A stretch of 64,000 nucleotides of DNA from Labia minor (GCA_963082975.1 OY720345.1:9574491-9638490), one strand, 5' to 3'. Counted from the first letter of the stretch, positions 11,371 to 24,015 are shown. Numbers and translations: made by a program. Notes: generated by a model from the letters alone, not told the origin.

Positions 11371-12030
11371 GAATTGCCTTCCCGAAGGTCCGTTCATTCG
11401 ATCCACCTCAACTACACTCTCAGCAATGCAAAAAGGCAGAATTCAGAATTGACATGCCGTTTATTCAACCCAACCCTTAAATAATAGCAATGCACTAGGA
11501 GGCAACCATCTGAAAAGTCCTAACAACATGTATGTTCAATTTTACTTGAAATATTACATTTACATTTGGATTAATTAATAAAATTTACACAAAATTAAAA
11601 ATGTGCCATGCTAATTAAATAGCGTAGACTACTTACATTTGTATATTATGTAGATGATTTCATTATCATCATTAAGGAGAAGACAATCAACATCCAGCAG
11701 CAAGAGCGAAGATTGAATCATGAAATAAAAGTAAAAAATAACTTATTAGATTAGATCATAAAATGTTAAAATAAATACTTTTTAATTGAATTCCAAATCA
11801 AATTAATAATAAATACTGACCTCAAAGTTAATAAAGGAAAGACTAGAAACTACCCAAAGATCCTTATTGAGGAGCATTTTAGGGTTAAAGAGAAAAGACC
11901 AAATTAGAAATAAGAATTGATTTACAAAAATACCCATATGACTAAAATTAGTTTCCTTATTAAAAGTATGAAATGGAGAGATGGGCGGGACACCTAACAG
12001 ACACCTACCAGACAAAAGATGGACCAAGTT
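11371..12030 (+). pseudogene. RTE-like LINE reverse transcriptase remnant
   Basis: The degenerate ORF2 of a non-LTR retrotransposon; the intact protein would be an endonuclease/reverse transcriptase copying LINE RNA at nicked chromosomal DNA. Pieces appear in the expected order but in different frames. At 11428-11481 KRQNSELTCRLFNPTL fits the reverse transcriptase block usually written xRQGDxxSPxLFNxxL, with its glycine and proline changed. At 11647-11658 YVDD stands for the catalytic Y/F-x-DD box, followed by FIIIIKE. At about 11855-11917 QRSLLRSILGLKRKDQIRN matches the post-RT segment, and at about 11971-12027 KWR, WAGHL and DKRWTK follow across a frameshift. Spacing between blocks is compressed, stops are present, and the copy is dead. 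The order and the WAGHL...RWTK ending favour an RTE-type element. Confidence 0.78.
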
Positions 12031-13979
12031 AATTCATTAATAAGTAAAGAATAATACTAACTGATTTTACAAATATTCTTAGAGGGGCAGTACCAATAAA
12101 AATATTTGTATAAATACAGAGGAGTGTTTTCTCCAATGAGGTATTCTATACCTACCTAACAAATTTCGATCTTTCAACACTTTATCAGAAAATTTCCCAC
12201 ACTCATGTGGTACAATTATAGATTTTACTATTTTTGTTGTAATTTTTTTTTATACGAAGATATGGTCGAAAAATGTATACATCTTTTATAAAAATATGCA
12301 ATATACCTAAGTATATGAAAATAAATTATTTTATTATCATAAAATTATAATTGATTTTTTTTTCTTTTAGAAAAGAATTTCTATAACACTCTATTTAATT
12401 GATTCAACAAGATTTTTATTCTAATCAACTAATTTTTCTATTTATGGAAAATAAAAATATTTAAATATCACTGGAAATTAACTTGTAAGTTGTAAAATTA
12501 TACATTTTTTTTTTATTTTTTAAACTTTTATCAATATAAATAAAATATATCTTTGAGATTTTCATTTTGAAAAGTTGATAATCAGTAAAATTTAGATAGA
12601 ATAAAAATAAATCATGTAATTCAATATGTAGGATGAATCAAGTAGGATTTATTGTGATTTATTATTATTCCATTCAACACATCGACAATTGTATATGATA
12701 CATCGTAGGTATATACATATATATACAGTACATTCACCAATGAGAGAGAATAATTTATCATTTAAATAAAATAAAATCGTGTGAAAAGATATATCTATAG
12801 AAAAGAAACCAGGATATATGGTAATTGCTTGATTAGTTATGTAGGCGTTTAACTATAACTTTATCATAATCTTTCATTTTTTTTTTTTTATTATTAAACA
12901 AATTAATTTATTTTAGAATCAGTTCTTTTATAAAATTAACAGAATTAAAGTTGGAAAGAAAATAACTAGTAATTTAGGTTATAATCCATAACTTAAAATA
13001 ACTTGAGCGAATATTTAATTAAAAAATTCTAAAATATTAAAATTAAAATACATCACCTTTATTTTAATAAAAAAAAATGATTTTAGTAAAAAAAAATTAT
13101 AATCGTATTTTTTATTAATGGGCCACCCCGGTTCACTTCTGAAAAAATTGAGATATTTGTTTCAGTAAATGACCCTTAATAATTTATAATCATCTCATAA
13201 ATTAAATATTTCAAACTGATTAATATATTTTTTAGTATCAACTATTGAATTTAATTTTTGGATTGAAATTATTATTAAATAAAACATAATAAATTGAAAA
13301 TAAAGTGAAGCATATCCTTAACGTTTTGTATAAGAAACTAACTTTAAAATGCAAGAACGCCTTCCTCGTGTTTTGAAAAATTCATAATTATAATATAAAT
13401 GCAGCGATTGGTCTCTGTTTCATTGTTATGCAATCACAGAAAAAAGCTCTTCTTGATATTTATCGATATCTCAAGTTTAATTTGAAATTAAAAAGCTTAT
13501 TTTATTCCAAAATCTATCCAATGGTCCATTACCGGTACAGTGGTCCACGACTGGTACATTTACCTTATTATTTTATTTATAAGATCATTTTCATACATTT
13601 TTTTATTAATTTAATTAAATTTAAATATCACTTAAGTATAACAAACTTCTTTAATTGATTAAAACTAAATTATTTTTAATTTATAGTTAATTTTATATAA
13701 ATAAAAGTTTTATTCTAAATAAGTAACATATAATAAGAAAGGTAAGTAAGTATATTCTTTTTGATTGAAAGTAAAAAAAAAAAAATCTATTGAATACTTT
13801 ATGGCTTCTGATATTAGTAAAATGAATATTTAGTGAGAATTGAGATGATATTTTACGGTGGTTTCTATAATGTAAAGAATGTTGGGTTTTGATGGTTATC
13901 TTTTTTAAATTCAGTAGCCAGAGTTGTTGTATAAATGTATATATGAAGGCGTATAAGACTGTGTATGTGTAAGTTTGGA

Positions 13980-14010
<31 letters not shown>

Positions 14011-14760
14011 ATGAAGATAAAAGATATTTCAGTAGCAAAATCAAAAAGCTGTGAATAATTTGATTAGTAAAGCATTCCAATCAATACCGATTAAAATTTC
14101 ATCTTTTTTTAAGTTTTTATCTTTTGTTGATACATTTCAATCAAATTTGTTCATTCAACTGAACCATATTATTATTATTATTGAATACAAATGCATCTAT
14201 TGAAAAAAAATGATGTGCTCTAATTTCATCAGCAAAAAAATTTTTTATTTTTATTTTTTTCTATCATATTTAAATTTATAAAATTATAATGAGAGTTTAT
14301 TCTTTATATATGTATGTAGATGTATATATATATATATATATTCGTATGAACTATTAATTTGACTTTTATAAACCTTATATAGAAATACTTCGGCCTTGTT
14401 AATCCATTATCTGTATAGAAATGAAACATACCAAACATTACTATAATCTCTCCCTGAATGCACGTTTTTGCCTTGATCTAGATCTTATGGGTGCGGTGAA
14501 AATATATGCGGGGGTGGGAGAAAGTGGTAGGAGGGGAGAGAGAACCAAGAGGGAAATAATATTAATTTTAATTTTAATTAAGGAAGATCATCTTGATTAG
14601 AATTTAAAAATTAGTCAAAATTAGTCAAAATTAAAGTTAAATATAAAATTTAGTAATCATGAATCGTTTTAATACTTTTAGTATTGTCATATGAGTAAAA
14701 TGGTCAGTTTTTGGTCAAATTAATGTGTCCTGTCTTAATTTCAAATTTATATCATTTTTT
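12031..14760. other. AT-rich non-coding DNA
   Basis: Mostly A/T-rich simple sequence. A more complex patch at 13380-13570 contains 'ccattaccggtacagtggtccacgac' type sequence in two halves, with no domain in its 76-residue frame. A (GA)n tract lies at 13984-14006, an AT run at 14323-14341 and a G-rich patch at 14505-14550. Confidence 0.45.
13984..14006. repeat. (GA)n microsatellite
   Basis: About 11 uninterrupted GA units. Confidence 0.9.
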
Positions 14761-15368
14761 ACTATCTCGTCAGAGATAGTATTGCGATCAGGAAAAATTT
14801 CGATATCGAGATTTTGATGTTTTTATACGTTCTGAAGGTTCCTGAATCATTTTTATTAAGGTTGAGAAAAATGTCTCTCTGTGTTGTATGTATGTAAACA
14901 AAATTACGCAAAAACGGTTTGAGCTAGAATAATGAAATTTGGTACACGGGAATTATTCAAAATTCGTAGTTTTCTATCAACTTTTGAGAAAGGTAGCTTA
15001 ACCGGAAGAGGGCCATTACCTACCACGTTTTAAATTTTTTTCCTCTAAAGTGACCGTAAAAATAAAGATATATGTTTGATAGTTTTTCACATGATTAAAA
15101 ATTGTATAAAACTGCTATATATAGAATTTCAGCTTGACTGAATCTCTGAAAGTACCAGAATTATCTTTTTAACACTTTGACTGACAATTACACGCCAACA
15201 CGTTACGAGGTGCCATCAACAAAGAGCCAAACATGCGCTGATTTAATAAATATTATTTATTAATTTTAATTTATAATTTATAATTAATTAAATCAAATTT
15301 AAATATAATATATGTTATTGAATTCAATTCAAATATGCAAGATAGTCGAGTGGAGACACTCCAGCTTA
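14761..15368 (+). mobile_element. HLE-A copy 3
   Basis: Full length. The start ACTATCTCGTCAGAGATAGT forms a hairpin by itself. The body has the usual order: 'gaaggttcctgaatcattttt', short GTAT tract, 'aaattacgcaaaaacggtttgagc', 'gtgaccgtaaaaataaag', then CAAGATAGT, GAGTGGAGACACTCC and AGCTTA. It inserts after a T-run. Confidence 0.88.
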
Positions 15369-15680
15369 TTTTATATAAAAGGCAATTAATGAAGATAGAC
15401 AAATATAAAGTCATTTTTATGTAGAGGTAGTGCACTAAACTTACAAATTAAACTAAAATTGATTACATATTACATATACTTAATAATTTTGATAATAAGT
15501 ATATAATAAAAAGAAATAAAATATCTAGACGTAAAATTTGTATAATTAAATTTTTGATATTTAATGAATTTATAGAGACTCTATGAAAAAATAAATTATA
15601 ATAATAATAATAATATAAATTTTAAAAAAATCATTTATAGATCTTCAATGTTTATAGTCTTTTTATAATATATCAAATTT
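15369..15680 (+). repeat. Downstream flank shared with the copy at 2.7 kb
   Basis: Partner of 3246-3571, with few differences and a small length difference in the AAT run. Homology stops at 15680. Confidence 0.8.
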
Positions 15681-16770
15681 GCTTGCCATTTCTACATAAA
15701 ATGAACAAAAAATGCAAAATCAAGTTCTTTGACCGACCTTGCAATCAATTCTAACAGTTACTAAAATAAATAATTTAATTTATTAAATGCATCCTCTAAA
15801 AGATAGAAAAATATATTATTCTAAGTAAACGAAAGAGTAAGAGAGAGGGAATAATGTCGGATGAGAATAAAACCGCATGAAAAACCACGAGATTCAAAAC
15901 TCCAAGGAGAAATCAAACATCCGTAGTGACCACACCTTCGAGCATAAACCACATTCGATGTAAAGAAAAAAAAAACAAAAACATCTAATAAATACATAAA
16001 TATCTATTTTATGTTAAAAATATTAGCATAAATATTGGAATTTCATATTGTATTTGTAATTTTTTCAAATATGTATATAATTTTATAATAAAGATCTTAA
16101 AATTAAAATATTTAAATCAAAAAGATTAGTTTTAGATTCTTATATCACACAAGACAAAAAATAAAAAATAAAAAAAATATTAAATTAAATATTACATTAA
16201 ATATTTCATAAGCATAAGAAATTATTTAAGAAATTTTTGCGTTCACTTTTTAATATTGAATAATTAAACGTGATATGTTTAATTAATAAATAATTAAATT
16301 ATATAATTAATAAAAAGTGGAATATTTTATTAATTTTTTAGTATTTATTAATTTTATTATTATTTTAATGAATTTGATAATAAAATACTAATTTTAAGGG
16401 AAAATTAATAATTTAATTTTAAAAAAATCATATTTATAATATATCTACAATAATATAAGAGAGAGGGAGAGAGAGAAAGACAAGTTTGGAAATTAGATTT
16501 TGGTTTTTATGGTGTCCTATCAATCCACCAATGGATCATATCAGTTCCATTTTAATTGCCCTTGAGGCATGAATGGGTGTCCGCCACTAAAGTGTCAATC
16601 TGTCTTAGAATTGTGCAATATTCAAATACCCCACGAACTGTTGTAATAAGAAATAAAAATAAAAATAATTTTATCTTAAAGTATTTATATGTGTGATAGA
16701 TAAAGTTACACAAAAAACATTTGAGAAGTTAATAAACATACAACTTTTATTAATTTAACAAAAAAAAAAA
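15681..16770. other. AT-rich DNA with a more complex patch
   Basis: A moderately complex, apparently single-copy stretch lies at 15835-15965 and another at 16500-16640. Neither contains a long open frame or recognisable motif. The remainder is A/T-rich with a GA tract near 16459-16478. Confidence 0.45.
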
Positions 16771-17230
16771 ATGCTGGAGTGTCTCCACTCGGCTATCTCG
16801 CAAATTTGAATTGGATTAAATAACATAATATATTATATTTAAATTAAATTTAATTAATTATAAATTAAAATTAATAAATATTATTTATTAAACCAGCGCG
16901 TCTTTGTTGATAGTATCACGTCTCGTTTTGGCGCGTGATTTGCAGTGTTAAAAAATTAATTCTGGTACTTTCAGCGATTCAATGAAGCTGAAATTCTATA
17001 TATAATAGTTTTATACAATTATTTATACAAAAACTATCAAACATAGCGCAAATCTTTATTTTTACGGTCAGTTTAGAGGGAAAAAAATGAAAACGTGGTA
17101 AGTAATGTTCCTCTTCAGAATGAGCTACATATCTGAAAAGTTGATAGAAAACTAGGAATTTTGAATAATGCCCGTATACCAAATTCCAACCGTTTTTGCG
17201 TAAACTTGTCTACACACACACACACACAAA
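16771..17230 (-). mobile_element. HLE-A copy 4 (5'-truncated)
   Basis: Reads in reverse from the 3' hairpin (GCTGGAGTGTCTCCAC) to the CA microsatellite at 17211-17227. The family's 5' block beyond the microsatellite is missing or unrecognisable. The 67-residue frame inside is incidental. Confidence 0.82.
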
Positions 17231-17369
17231 TAGTTTTAATTTTTTTCATAATTAAATTAAAAACGTACTAAATATTTTAAAATATTTTAAATATAAAAAA
17301 TGATTAATACAATATTAATGTCAATGAAAAAACGCTGATGACGCTGCTAATACCACTTTTTTAATATTA

Positions 17370-17561
17370 CTATTTTTTAAAAGCAAAAACTAACAAAGAT
17401 TATTTTTCAGGAGGCTAAAACTAAAATAGATCGATTTTTCTTTATAAAAATTACCTATTGTATTAATTTTTAAAAAAAATTTTAGTAGGTTAAAATATCT
17501 TGAAAATATACAAATATATATATACAAACATACAATTTTTGCTAGTATAAGATAAGATAAG
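17370..17561 (-). repeat. R4 repeat fragment
   Basis: In reverse complement this starts TTATCTTATC...ACTAGCAAAAATTG, then a TATA tract, then 'aaattttctttataaa' and 'gatcgattt' blocks, as in the copies at 26.9, 31.3 and 41.5 kb. The left limit is approximate. Confidence 0.65.
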
Positions 17562-17701
17562 TTATTGTATACAATTAATAAATTTAAAATTTTGAAATTA
17601 AAAAAAAATTAATTTAGATAAATTTTAACATAAATAAATAAAGTTATTAAACAGTTTCTAATTTTAATAAAATTTAATCATTATCATTGGGAATTAAAAA
17701 A

Positions 17702-18313
17702 TCTGGAGTGTCTCCACTCGACTATCTCGCAAATTTGAATTGGATTATAATTATCATATATTATATATTTAAATTAATTTTAAATTATAAATTAAAATTA
17801 ATAAATAACTTTTATTAAACCAGTGCGTGTTTGGCTCTTTGTTGATGGCACCACAACACGTCCTGGCACGTAATTAGCAGTCAACTTTAAAAAAATTAAT
17901 TTCAGTACTTTCAGCAATTCAATCAAGCTGAAATTCTATATATAGCAGTTTTATACAATTATTAATCATGTGAAAAATTATCAAACATATATTTTTATTT
18001 TTACGGTCACTTTAGAGGAAAAAATATGAAAACATGGGGGGTAGGTAGTGTTCCTCTTCCGAATGAGCTACTTTTTTCAAAAATTGATAGAAAAACTACG
18101 AATTTTGAATAATGCTCGTGTACCAAATTTCATTATTCTAGCTCAAACCGCTTTTGCGTAATCTAGTCTAATTACACACATACACAGATACACACACAGA
18201 CATTTTTCTCAACCTTCGTGAAAATGATTCAGGAACCTTCAAAACGTATAAAAACATCAAAATCTAAACATCGAAAATTTTCGTGATCGCAATACTATCT
18301 ATGACGAGATAGT
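17702..18313 (-). mobile_element. HLE-A copy 5
   Basis: Full length in reverse. The 3' hairpin CTGGAGTGTCTCCAC is at 17702-17716, the microsatellite at 18172-18199, and the 5' end ACTATCTATGACGAGATAGT at 18294-18313. Confidence 0.86.
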
Positions 18314-18555
18314 AAAAAATATATATTTGGCACATGTAGATATTAATTTAGTTTAAATTAATATTTTTAATATATATATATACAAATATTAATTTATCTA
18401 TTTATTTTCATTTGGTGCTTTTCACTAACCAAATAGCAAGCAAATTCTTTTTAACATCATCAGAAAATTTCTATATTATTTTGTTTTAATATATATTTTA
18501 CAGAAATTTCTTTAACACTTTCTTTGATAGAATATTGCAAATGTATGATCTATTA

Positions 18556-18995
18556 CAGAGGTTCTTAAACTGTGGTCCGCGGACCCCTGGGGGTCCGCAA
18601 AGCCATCGTACAGGTACACGAGAAAATGATGAGTCAGTTAAAACTTTATTTAATATAAAAGGAGCGATGGCATGGCTTTGTGAGGAAACAGAGATCAAAT
18701 ACCAAAATTCAACGAAATGTGCAAGAAAACTATTGCTACCGTTTCCATCTTCATATTTAGCTGAATTTTCTTTCTTCAATATAATTTCTAATAAAATGTG
18801 TTCTACAATATGCAAAAAAATCGTTATTCACCAATCACTGTTAGAAATATTCAACATATATCCTTGTTCTTATGAGATCGTAAGCCAGAAATTAACTAAT
18901 AAAATGACGTAAAGTACCTAAAGTTGGGATGGGGTCCGTCAAAAAAAATTTCTCCGAGTGGGGGTCCGCGGAGTACATAAGTTTAAGAACCTCTG
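18556..18995 (+). mobile_element. hAT element with transposase remnant (CAGAGGTTCTTAAACT ends)
   Basis: The ends CAGAGGTTCTTAAACT match each other perfectly over 16 bp in inverted orientation, and the element is flanked by the perfect 8-bp duplication ATCTATTA (18548-18555 and 18996-19003). Subterminal GGTCCGCGGACCCC-type GC palindromes lie at both ends. Unlike the other hAT copies it retains a piece of coding sequence. Confidence 0.94.
18667..18799 (+). pseudogene. hAT transposase C-terminal fragment
   Basis: Within a 125-codon open frame (18535-18912), residues 45-88 contain KLLLPFPSSYLAEFSFFNII. This resembles the C-terminal dimerisation domain of hAT transposases, where a LPFPSTYLxExxFS motif precedes a Lys/Arg-rich segment. 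The rest of the frame reads through the terminal repeat and non-coding DNA and has no hAT similarity. The DNA-binding zinc finger and the RNase H-like catalytic core are absent. It is an internally deleted relic of the autonomous parent, which probably belonged to the Charlie/ZBED-like branch; that last point is an inference. Confidence 0.75.
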
Positions 18996-19072
18996 ATCTA
19001 TTATGATTTCAGAATTCAAAAATATTTTCTTGCTTTTTCCAAAAAATACTATAAAATACTCACTGTTTAGAG

Positions 19073-19264
19073 CAGTGTTTTCTCAACGTGGGGCCCACGC
19101 CCCTCAGGAGGAAATTTGATTGTAAAAGGAAGCAATTCGAAAACGAGTTAAACCATTTTTAATCATAAAAATTATGTATACGTTAAAAAGAATGGGGGGG
19201 GGGGGAATAAGAATTTTAGAAGAGCTTAGGTGGGGCATGGCACTAAAAAGGTTAGGAAACACTG
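19073..19264. mobile_element. hAT-type mini-element
   Basis: The left end is CAGTGTTTTCTCAACG and the right end in reverse complement is CAGTGTTTCCTAACC. The flanking 8-mers GTTTAGAG and GTTTGGAA match at six positions. The 192-bp body includes 'ggggcccacgcccc' and an 11-G run. Confidence 0.8.
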
Positions 19265-19272
19265 GTTTGGAA

Positions 19273-20287
19273 TATCGAATGAACGTGTCCCATATTATTT
19301 TATCACTTTGAAAATATATACTTTCATCAATTTCAACTATCAAATAGTACTTTCTAATTGTTTTTTTTTTATCACTTTCTGCCACAGAATTAATACAGAC
19401 TCCTATAAATCCATTTAATTGGTTAAAATTCCGCTTCCGTCCTACTAATTGAAAAGTTTAATTTAATTTTAAATATAATTAATAATATTTTTATTAATTT
19501 TATTAAAATGGATATTTGAAAAGTTAATTTCTATTTAATGAAATATTAATGGATCATTTTCAAAGAATAAAAAGTGAATCAAATTAAAACTTAACATTAG
19601 AACAGCAATAATAGGAATAATAAATATCATTGATGGAATGATTGAGTTCAATAACATCATACAGATACGATATACATAAATATGTACATCAATATGGTAT
19701 ATAATTATTTGTTTATTATTTATTTTTCATTTTTTCTAATTATTATCTTCTGACACCTTATATGTATATAATTATACTTATTATATATAATATATGATAT
19801 AATGATTATATAGTATATGTATACCTATTCAAAAAAGAAGAAATGTTAAAGACTTTTGGATGGTTGATACGCTTTTCAACAAAATTTAATGTTTTTTTTT
19901 TTGATCGATCAAGTGAAGTTTTTTTTTTAAACGATTATCAATTCTAAACAGGTGTTTTTTGTGTTTTTATATATATTTATATCTTGTTAATAAATAATTT
20001 TCACACATGGATAGAATAAAATGTTATTTTGTTGTATTTTTAAATGAAAAAGAACTGCTTTTTATACTTTTTATATAATCTTTTATAAATGATCAAACTT
20101 AAATTAAAAACAAAAAATAAAATAATAAAAAAAAACAAGATTATATATAAAGATAAAAGAGATTATTAAAATATTTTTAAAGGGTGGAGTGTGTATTTAT
20201 CACACATATAGGATTATAATATTTAAAAGATGTTTCTCTAATCTTAAGCTTTTCATCTAACATTATCAAAAGATGAATAAAAAAAAA
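19273..20287. other. AT-rich non-coding DNA
   Basis: Nothing beyond A/T-rich simple sequence with TATA runs near 19770-19830 was recognised. Confidence 0.5.
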
Positions 20288-20855
20288 TTAGCTGGAATGT
20301 CTCCACTCGACTATCTCGCAATTTGAATTGGATTCAATAACATATATTATATTTAAATTTGATTTAATTAATTATAAATTATAAATTATAATTAATAAAT
20401 CATATTTATTAAATCAGCGCATGTTTGGCTCTTTATTGATGGCACCACGTCACGTGTTGGCGCGTGAGATTTGCAATGTTAAAAAATGAATTCCGGTACT
20501 TTCAGCGATTCAATCAAGCGGAAATTGTATATAGCAGTTTTATACAATTTTTAATCATAGGAAAAACTATCAAACATATATCTTTATTATTATATATACA
20601 TTATAGGTAATGACCCTCTTCAGGTTGAGCTACATTTCAAAAAGTTGATAGAAAACTACGAATTTTGAATAATGCCCATGTACCAAATTTTATGATTCTA
20701 GCTCAAACCGTTTTTGACTAATCTTGTCTACATACATACACACATATATTTACACACACACAGACATTTTTCTCAACCTTAGTGAAAATGATTCAGGAAC
20801 CTTCAAAACGTATAAAAACATCAAAATCTTAACATCGAAATACTGGCGAGATAGT
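20288..20855 (-). mobile_element. HLE-A copy 6
   Basis: Reverse orientation. The 3' end is TAGCTGGAATGTCTCCACTC and the CA-rich microsatellite lies at 20730-20762. At the 5' end about 25 bp is deleted, so 'aacatcgaaa' joins directly to TACTGGCGAGATAGT. The 'ttacggtcactttagagg' block is also lost, being replaced by TATA sequence near 20590-20605. Confidence 0.85.
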
Positions 20856-21279
20856 AAAAATCAATAAATACATCAACAGAATGTTAACGTTATTGAAAAA
20901 GAAAAGAAAAATATCAAAATAGAGAAAAATACCTTATTATATTATTTACTTATATTTTATTAGAAATCATTTAAAAAAATTATTTTCTCTTATTAATAAA
21001 TAAACAATATAAATAATATAAATAAATCAATTATTTAATTTCATTTATAATTTATAGCCTTTTTATAAACAGATATTTATTTTATATTTTAATTTGTTTT
21101 GATTAATATCATATCAATATATATATATATATATTATATCTGTATAATTTTTAACGGTTTTTGAAAATGAATTAATTACAAGATCCATTTTCATCGTAGT
21201 TCGTTCACAAAATTAACATTTATATTTAATTTTTATAATTTCTATAATTTATCTTTAGTATAAGTAAACAATTTTCATA
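20856..21279. other. AT-rich non-coding DNA
   Basis: A/T-rich DNA with an AT dinucleotide run at 21118-21134. No gene seen. Confidence 0.5.
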
Positions 21280-21287
21280 ACATAGGA

Positions 21288-21552
21288 CAGTGATTCTAAA
21301 CCACTGTGCCGCGAGATTATCAAAATGTGCCGCCAAATTATTACAAATGTAAAGAGGCTCTTAAACATTTCCGACTTTTTTTTATAAATTTTTTTCAATT
21401 TGGTTCTAAAAAAAAAATTAAAAAAAGGTAAACCGTTTTTGGCATCACTTTTTTCAATATGGTAAACACTTTTACACTTATCCTTTTCTTTGTGTGCCGT
21501 CAAATTTTTAAACCGTTAAAAGTGTGCCGCGGTAAAAAAAAAAGAATCACTG
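21288..21552. mobile_element. hAT-type element (CAGTGATTCTMAACC family) copy 1
   Basis: The left end is CAGTGATTCTAAACCACTG and the right end is AGAATCACTG after an expanded A-run. The flanks ACATAGGA and ACATAGGC match at seven of eight positions. Subterminal 'gtgccgc' motifs occur at both ends. Same family as 23475-23719 and 43363-43605. Confidence 0.87.
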
Positions 21553-21560
21553 ACATAGGC

Positions 21561-22205
21561 CAATTCATTAAGAAATAAAGAATATATTAATTAATCATAA
21601 TAATAATAATTACAAATTGATAAATGCTAAATTTAAATTATGAAAAAAATTATAATCAATATTATTTTAAAGAGTTCTAAAGTCATTTAAGTTAATAATA
21701 GTTATGATATTTGTGTTATGAAAAATAATCAATTTTGTTTTTTTAATCAGGAAACTCTATGATGGAAAATCAATCAATATTGTCACAATTTGCTTTCATT
21801 TAGGTATATATCACTTGGAATATATATTTGTATAATTTCTATGAAATATTTTTATAATAATATTGTGATTTACACACAGCATCTTATTTATTATTATTAT
21901 TATTTTTTTTTATTTTGTTGATCATTAATAAATAATAAATACACGTAGTTAGTATGAAATGAATTCACATTCCTGCACTACAATATCCTACAATTGATAA
22001 TATCTCCCACGATTGTCAATGTCAATTGATTATAAAGCAACACAAGAATTGTGACCCACCTCTTCTCTGAACACCACCACAAACTCCTCCTATTGCAATT
22101 CCTATTTAAACGACCTTCAATTTATAAAGTTTATTTATCAATTACATTCTTAGATTCAATTAATTTCATTTATTTTTTATATATATATATATCTAATATT
22201 TTTTA
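21561..22205. other. AT-rich DNA with one more complex patch
   Basis: A stretch at 21960-22125 is less simple and C-richer ('gacccacctcttctctgaacaccaccacaaac' type content) but has no long open frame. The rest is A/T-rich. Confidence 0.45.
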
Positions 22206-22786
22206 ATATCTCGCCAGACGATCACAAAAATTTTCAATGCTGAGATTTTGATGTTTTTATACGTTTTGAAGGTTCCTGAATCATTTTCACTAAGGTTGAG
22301 AAAAATATATGTTTGTGTGTGTATGTATGTAGACAAGATTACGCAAATACGGTTTGAGCTAGAATAATGAAATTTGGTATACGGGCATTATTCAAAATTC
22401 GTAGTTTTTTTCATCAACTTTTGTGAAATGTAGCTCAACCGGAAGAGGGTCATTACCTACCACGTTTTAATTTTTTTTCCTCTAAAGTGACCGTAAAAAT
22501 AAAGATATATGTTTGATAGTTTTTCACATGATTAAAAATTGTATAAAACTGCTATATATAGAATTTCAGTTTGATTGAATCGCTGAAAGTACCGGAATTA
22601 ATTTTTTAACATTGCAAATCTCACGCGCCAACACGTGACGTGGTGCCATCAACAAATATGCGCTGATTTAATAAATGTTATTTATTAATTTTAATTTATA
22701 ATTAATTAAATTTAATTTAAATATAATATATGTTAATTAATCCAATTCAAATTTGCGAGATAGTCCAGTGGAGACACTCCAGCTTA
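22206..22786 (+). mobile_element. HLE-A copy 7
   Basis: Starts ATATCTCGCCAGACGATCAC (the hairpin region is partly deleted). It contains the GTGT/GTAT tract at 22313-22331, the ATTACCTACCACGTTTTAAT block and the 'cacgcgccaacacgtgacg' block. It ends GCGAGATAGTCCAGTGGAGACACTCCAGCTTA. Confidence 0.88.
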
Positions 22787-23466
22787 TTTAATAAACAAAT
22801 AATTTTCTATTTAATTTATATTTCTATATTATAAAGTATAATATATAGTTATTAATTTTATGTTTGAATGACTCTATTGAAATATATATTATTATCATCT
22901 TGGATGATAATAATATATATTCTTGGATCTTGGATTATAGTAGAATATTGATAAAAGTTTTTCCTCATGTTAACTAACCTAACTATTAGTTAAGTATAAT
23001 AATAACAACATTTCTATAATATAAAAAATATTAAAGATATAAAAAAAAATAAATTTTGACTTTCATATTTTTTTGTAGTATTATAAGTTGCATTATGTTT
23101 CACTTACTAATATATACTGACGGTAAGCGTTATTTTAATTGATTTTCATTTTTTTTAATTGGTTATTACAAATAATTTGCAAATCTAATTGTTATAGATA
23201 AATTATTAATGCTGAGAAACTACAACAAATCGATTAATTATATAAGTATTATTTTTTCAACATCATTTTAAAAATCCACAATAAATCATTGGCTTGTATT
23301 TATGATAATTTTTACTATTATATACTTGATGATTTATTAATCAATTTAATACGTTCGCGTATATGTATTTTATATATATTAAAATAATTTTTATGAAAAA
23401 TGCGAATTGATTATTAATATTAGAAAAAAATCCATAAAACCTTATCAAAATTCGAAATACGAATAT
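22787..23466. other. AT-rich non-coding DNA
   Basis: Includes a short palindromic stretch around 22885-22925 ('tattattatcatc' against 'gatgataataata'). No gene seen. Confidence 0.5.
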
Positions 23467-23474
23467 ATATAATA

Positions 23475-23719
23475 CAGTGATTCTCAACCTTTTTTTTTAC
23501 CGTGGCACACAAAGAAAAAGATAAATGTAAAAGTTTAACATATTGAAAAAAGTGGTCCAAAGAACCAAATTGAAAAAATTTATAAAAAAAAGTCGGAAAT
23601 GTTTAAGAGCCTCATAACATTTGCAATAATTTGGCGGCACATTTTGATTATCTAGCGGCACACTTTTGAAAATCTCGCGACACACAAAAGTGCCGCGGCA
23701 CAGTGGTTGAGAATCACTG
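23475..23719. mobile_element. hAT-type element (CAGTGATTCTCAACC family) copy 2
   Basis: Terminal inverted repeats CAGTGATTCTCAACC are perfect over 15 bp. The flanks ATATAATA and ATATAATT match at seven of eight. Subterminal 'gtggcacac' and 'gtgccgcggcac' motifs occur, and the shared internal module ('gaaccaaattgaaaaaattt', 'agtcggaaatgtttaagagcc') is at 23560-23612. Confidence 0.92.
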
Positions 23720-24015
23720 ATATAATTAAGAAAGTGTTTGATAAAAACTTTGGCTAAAGTTTTTGGCTTATTTTTATCAGAGGTTATAAATTGTTTTAGA
23801 TTTTTTGTTGTTTTCAATTTTAACTCCAAATTTATAGAATTTAATCATAAATTCTCACAGACGATCCCTGATCATACTTGTTTCATGGGAGGAGCTCAAC
23901 ATACTATATTGGCAGTCCATATTCGATTTTTATGCCCTCTGTAAGCCCTCGACACTACCGTATGCGTGCAAATACGATAACCACATTCGAATAAATAGAG
24001 AACATGACACAAAAC

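Noticed and set aside
18535-18912. Complete 125-residue gene
   Set aside because: Starts before the hAT element, crosses its TIR, and only about 44 residues resemble transposase.
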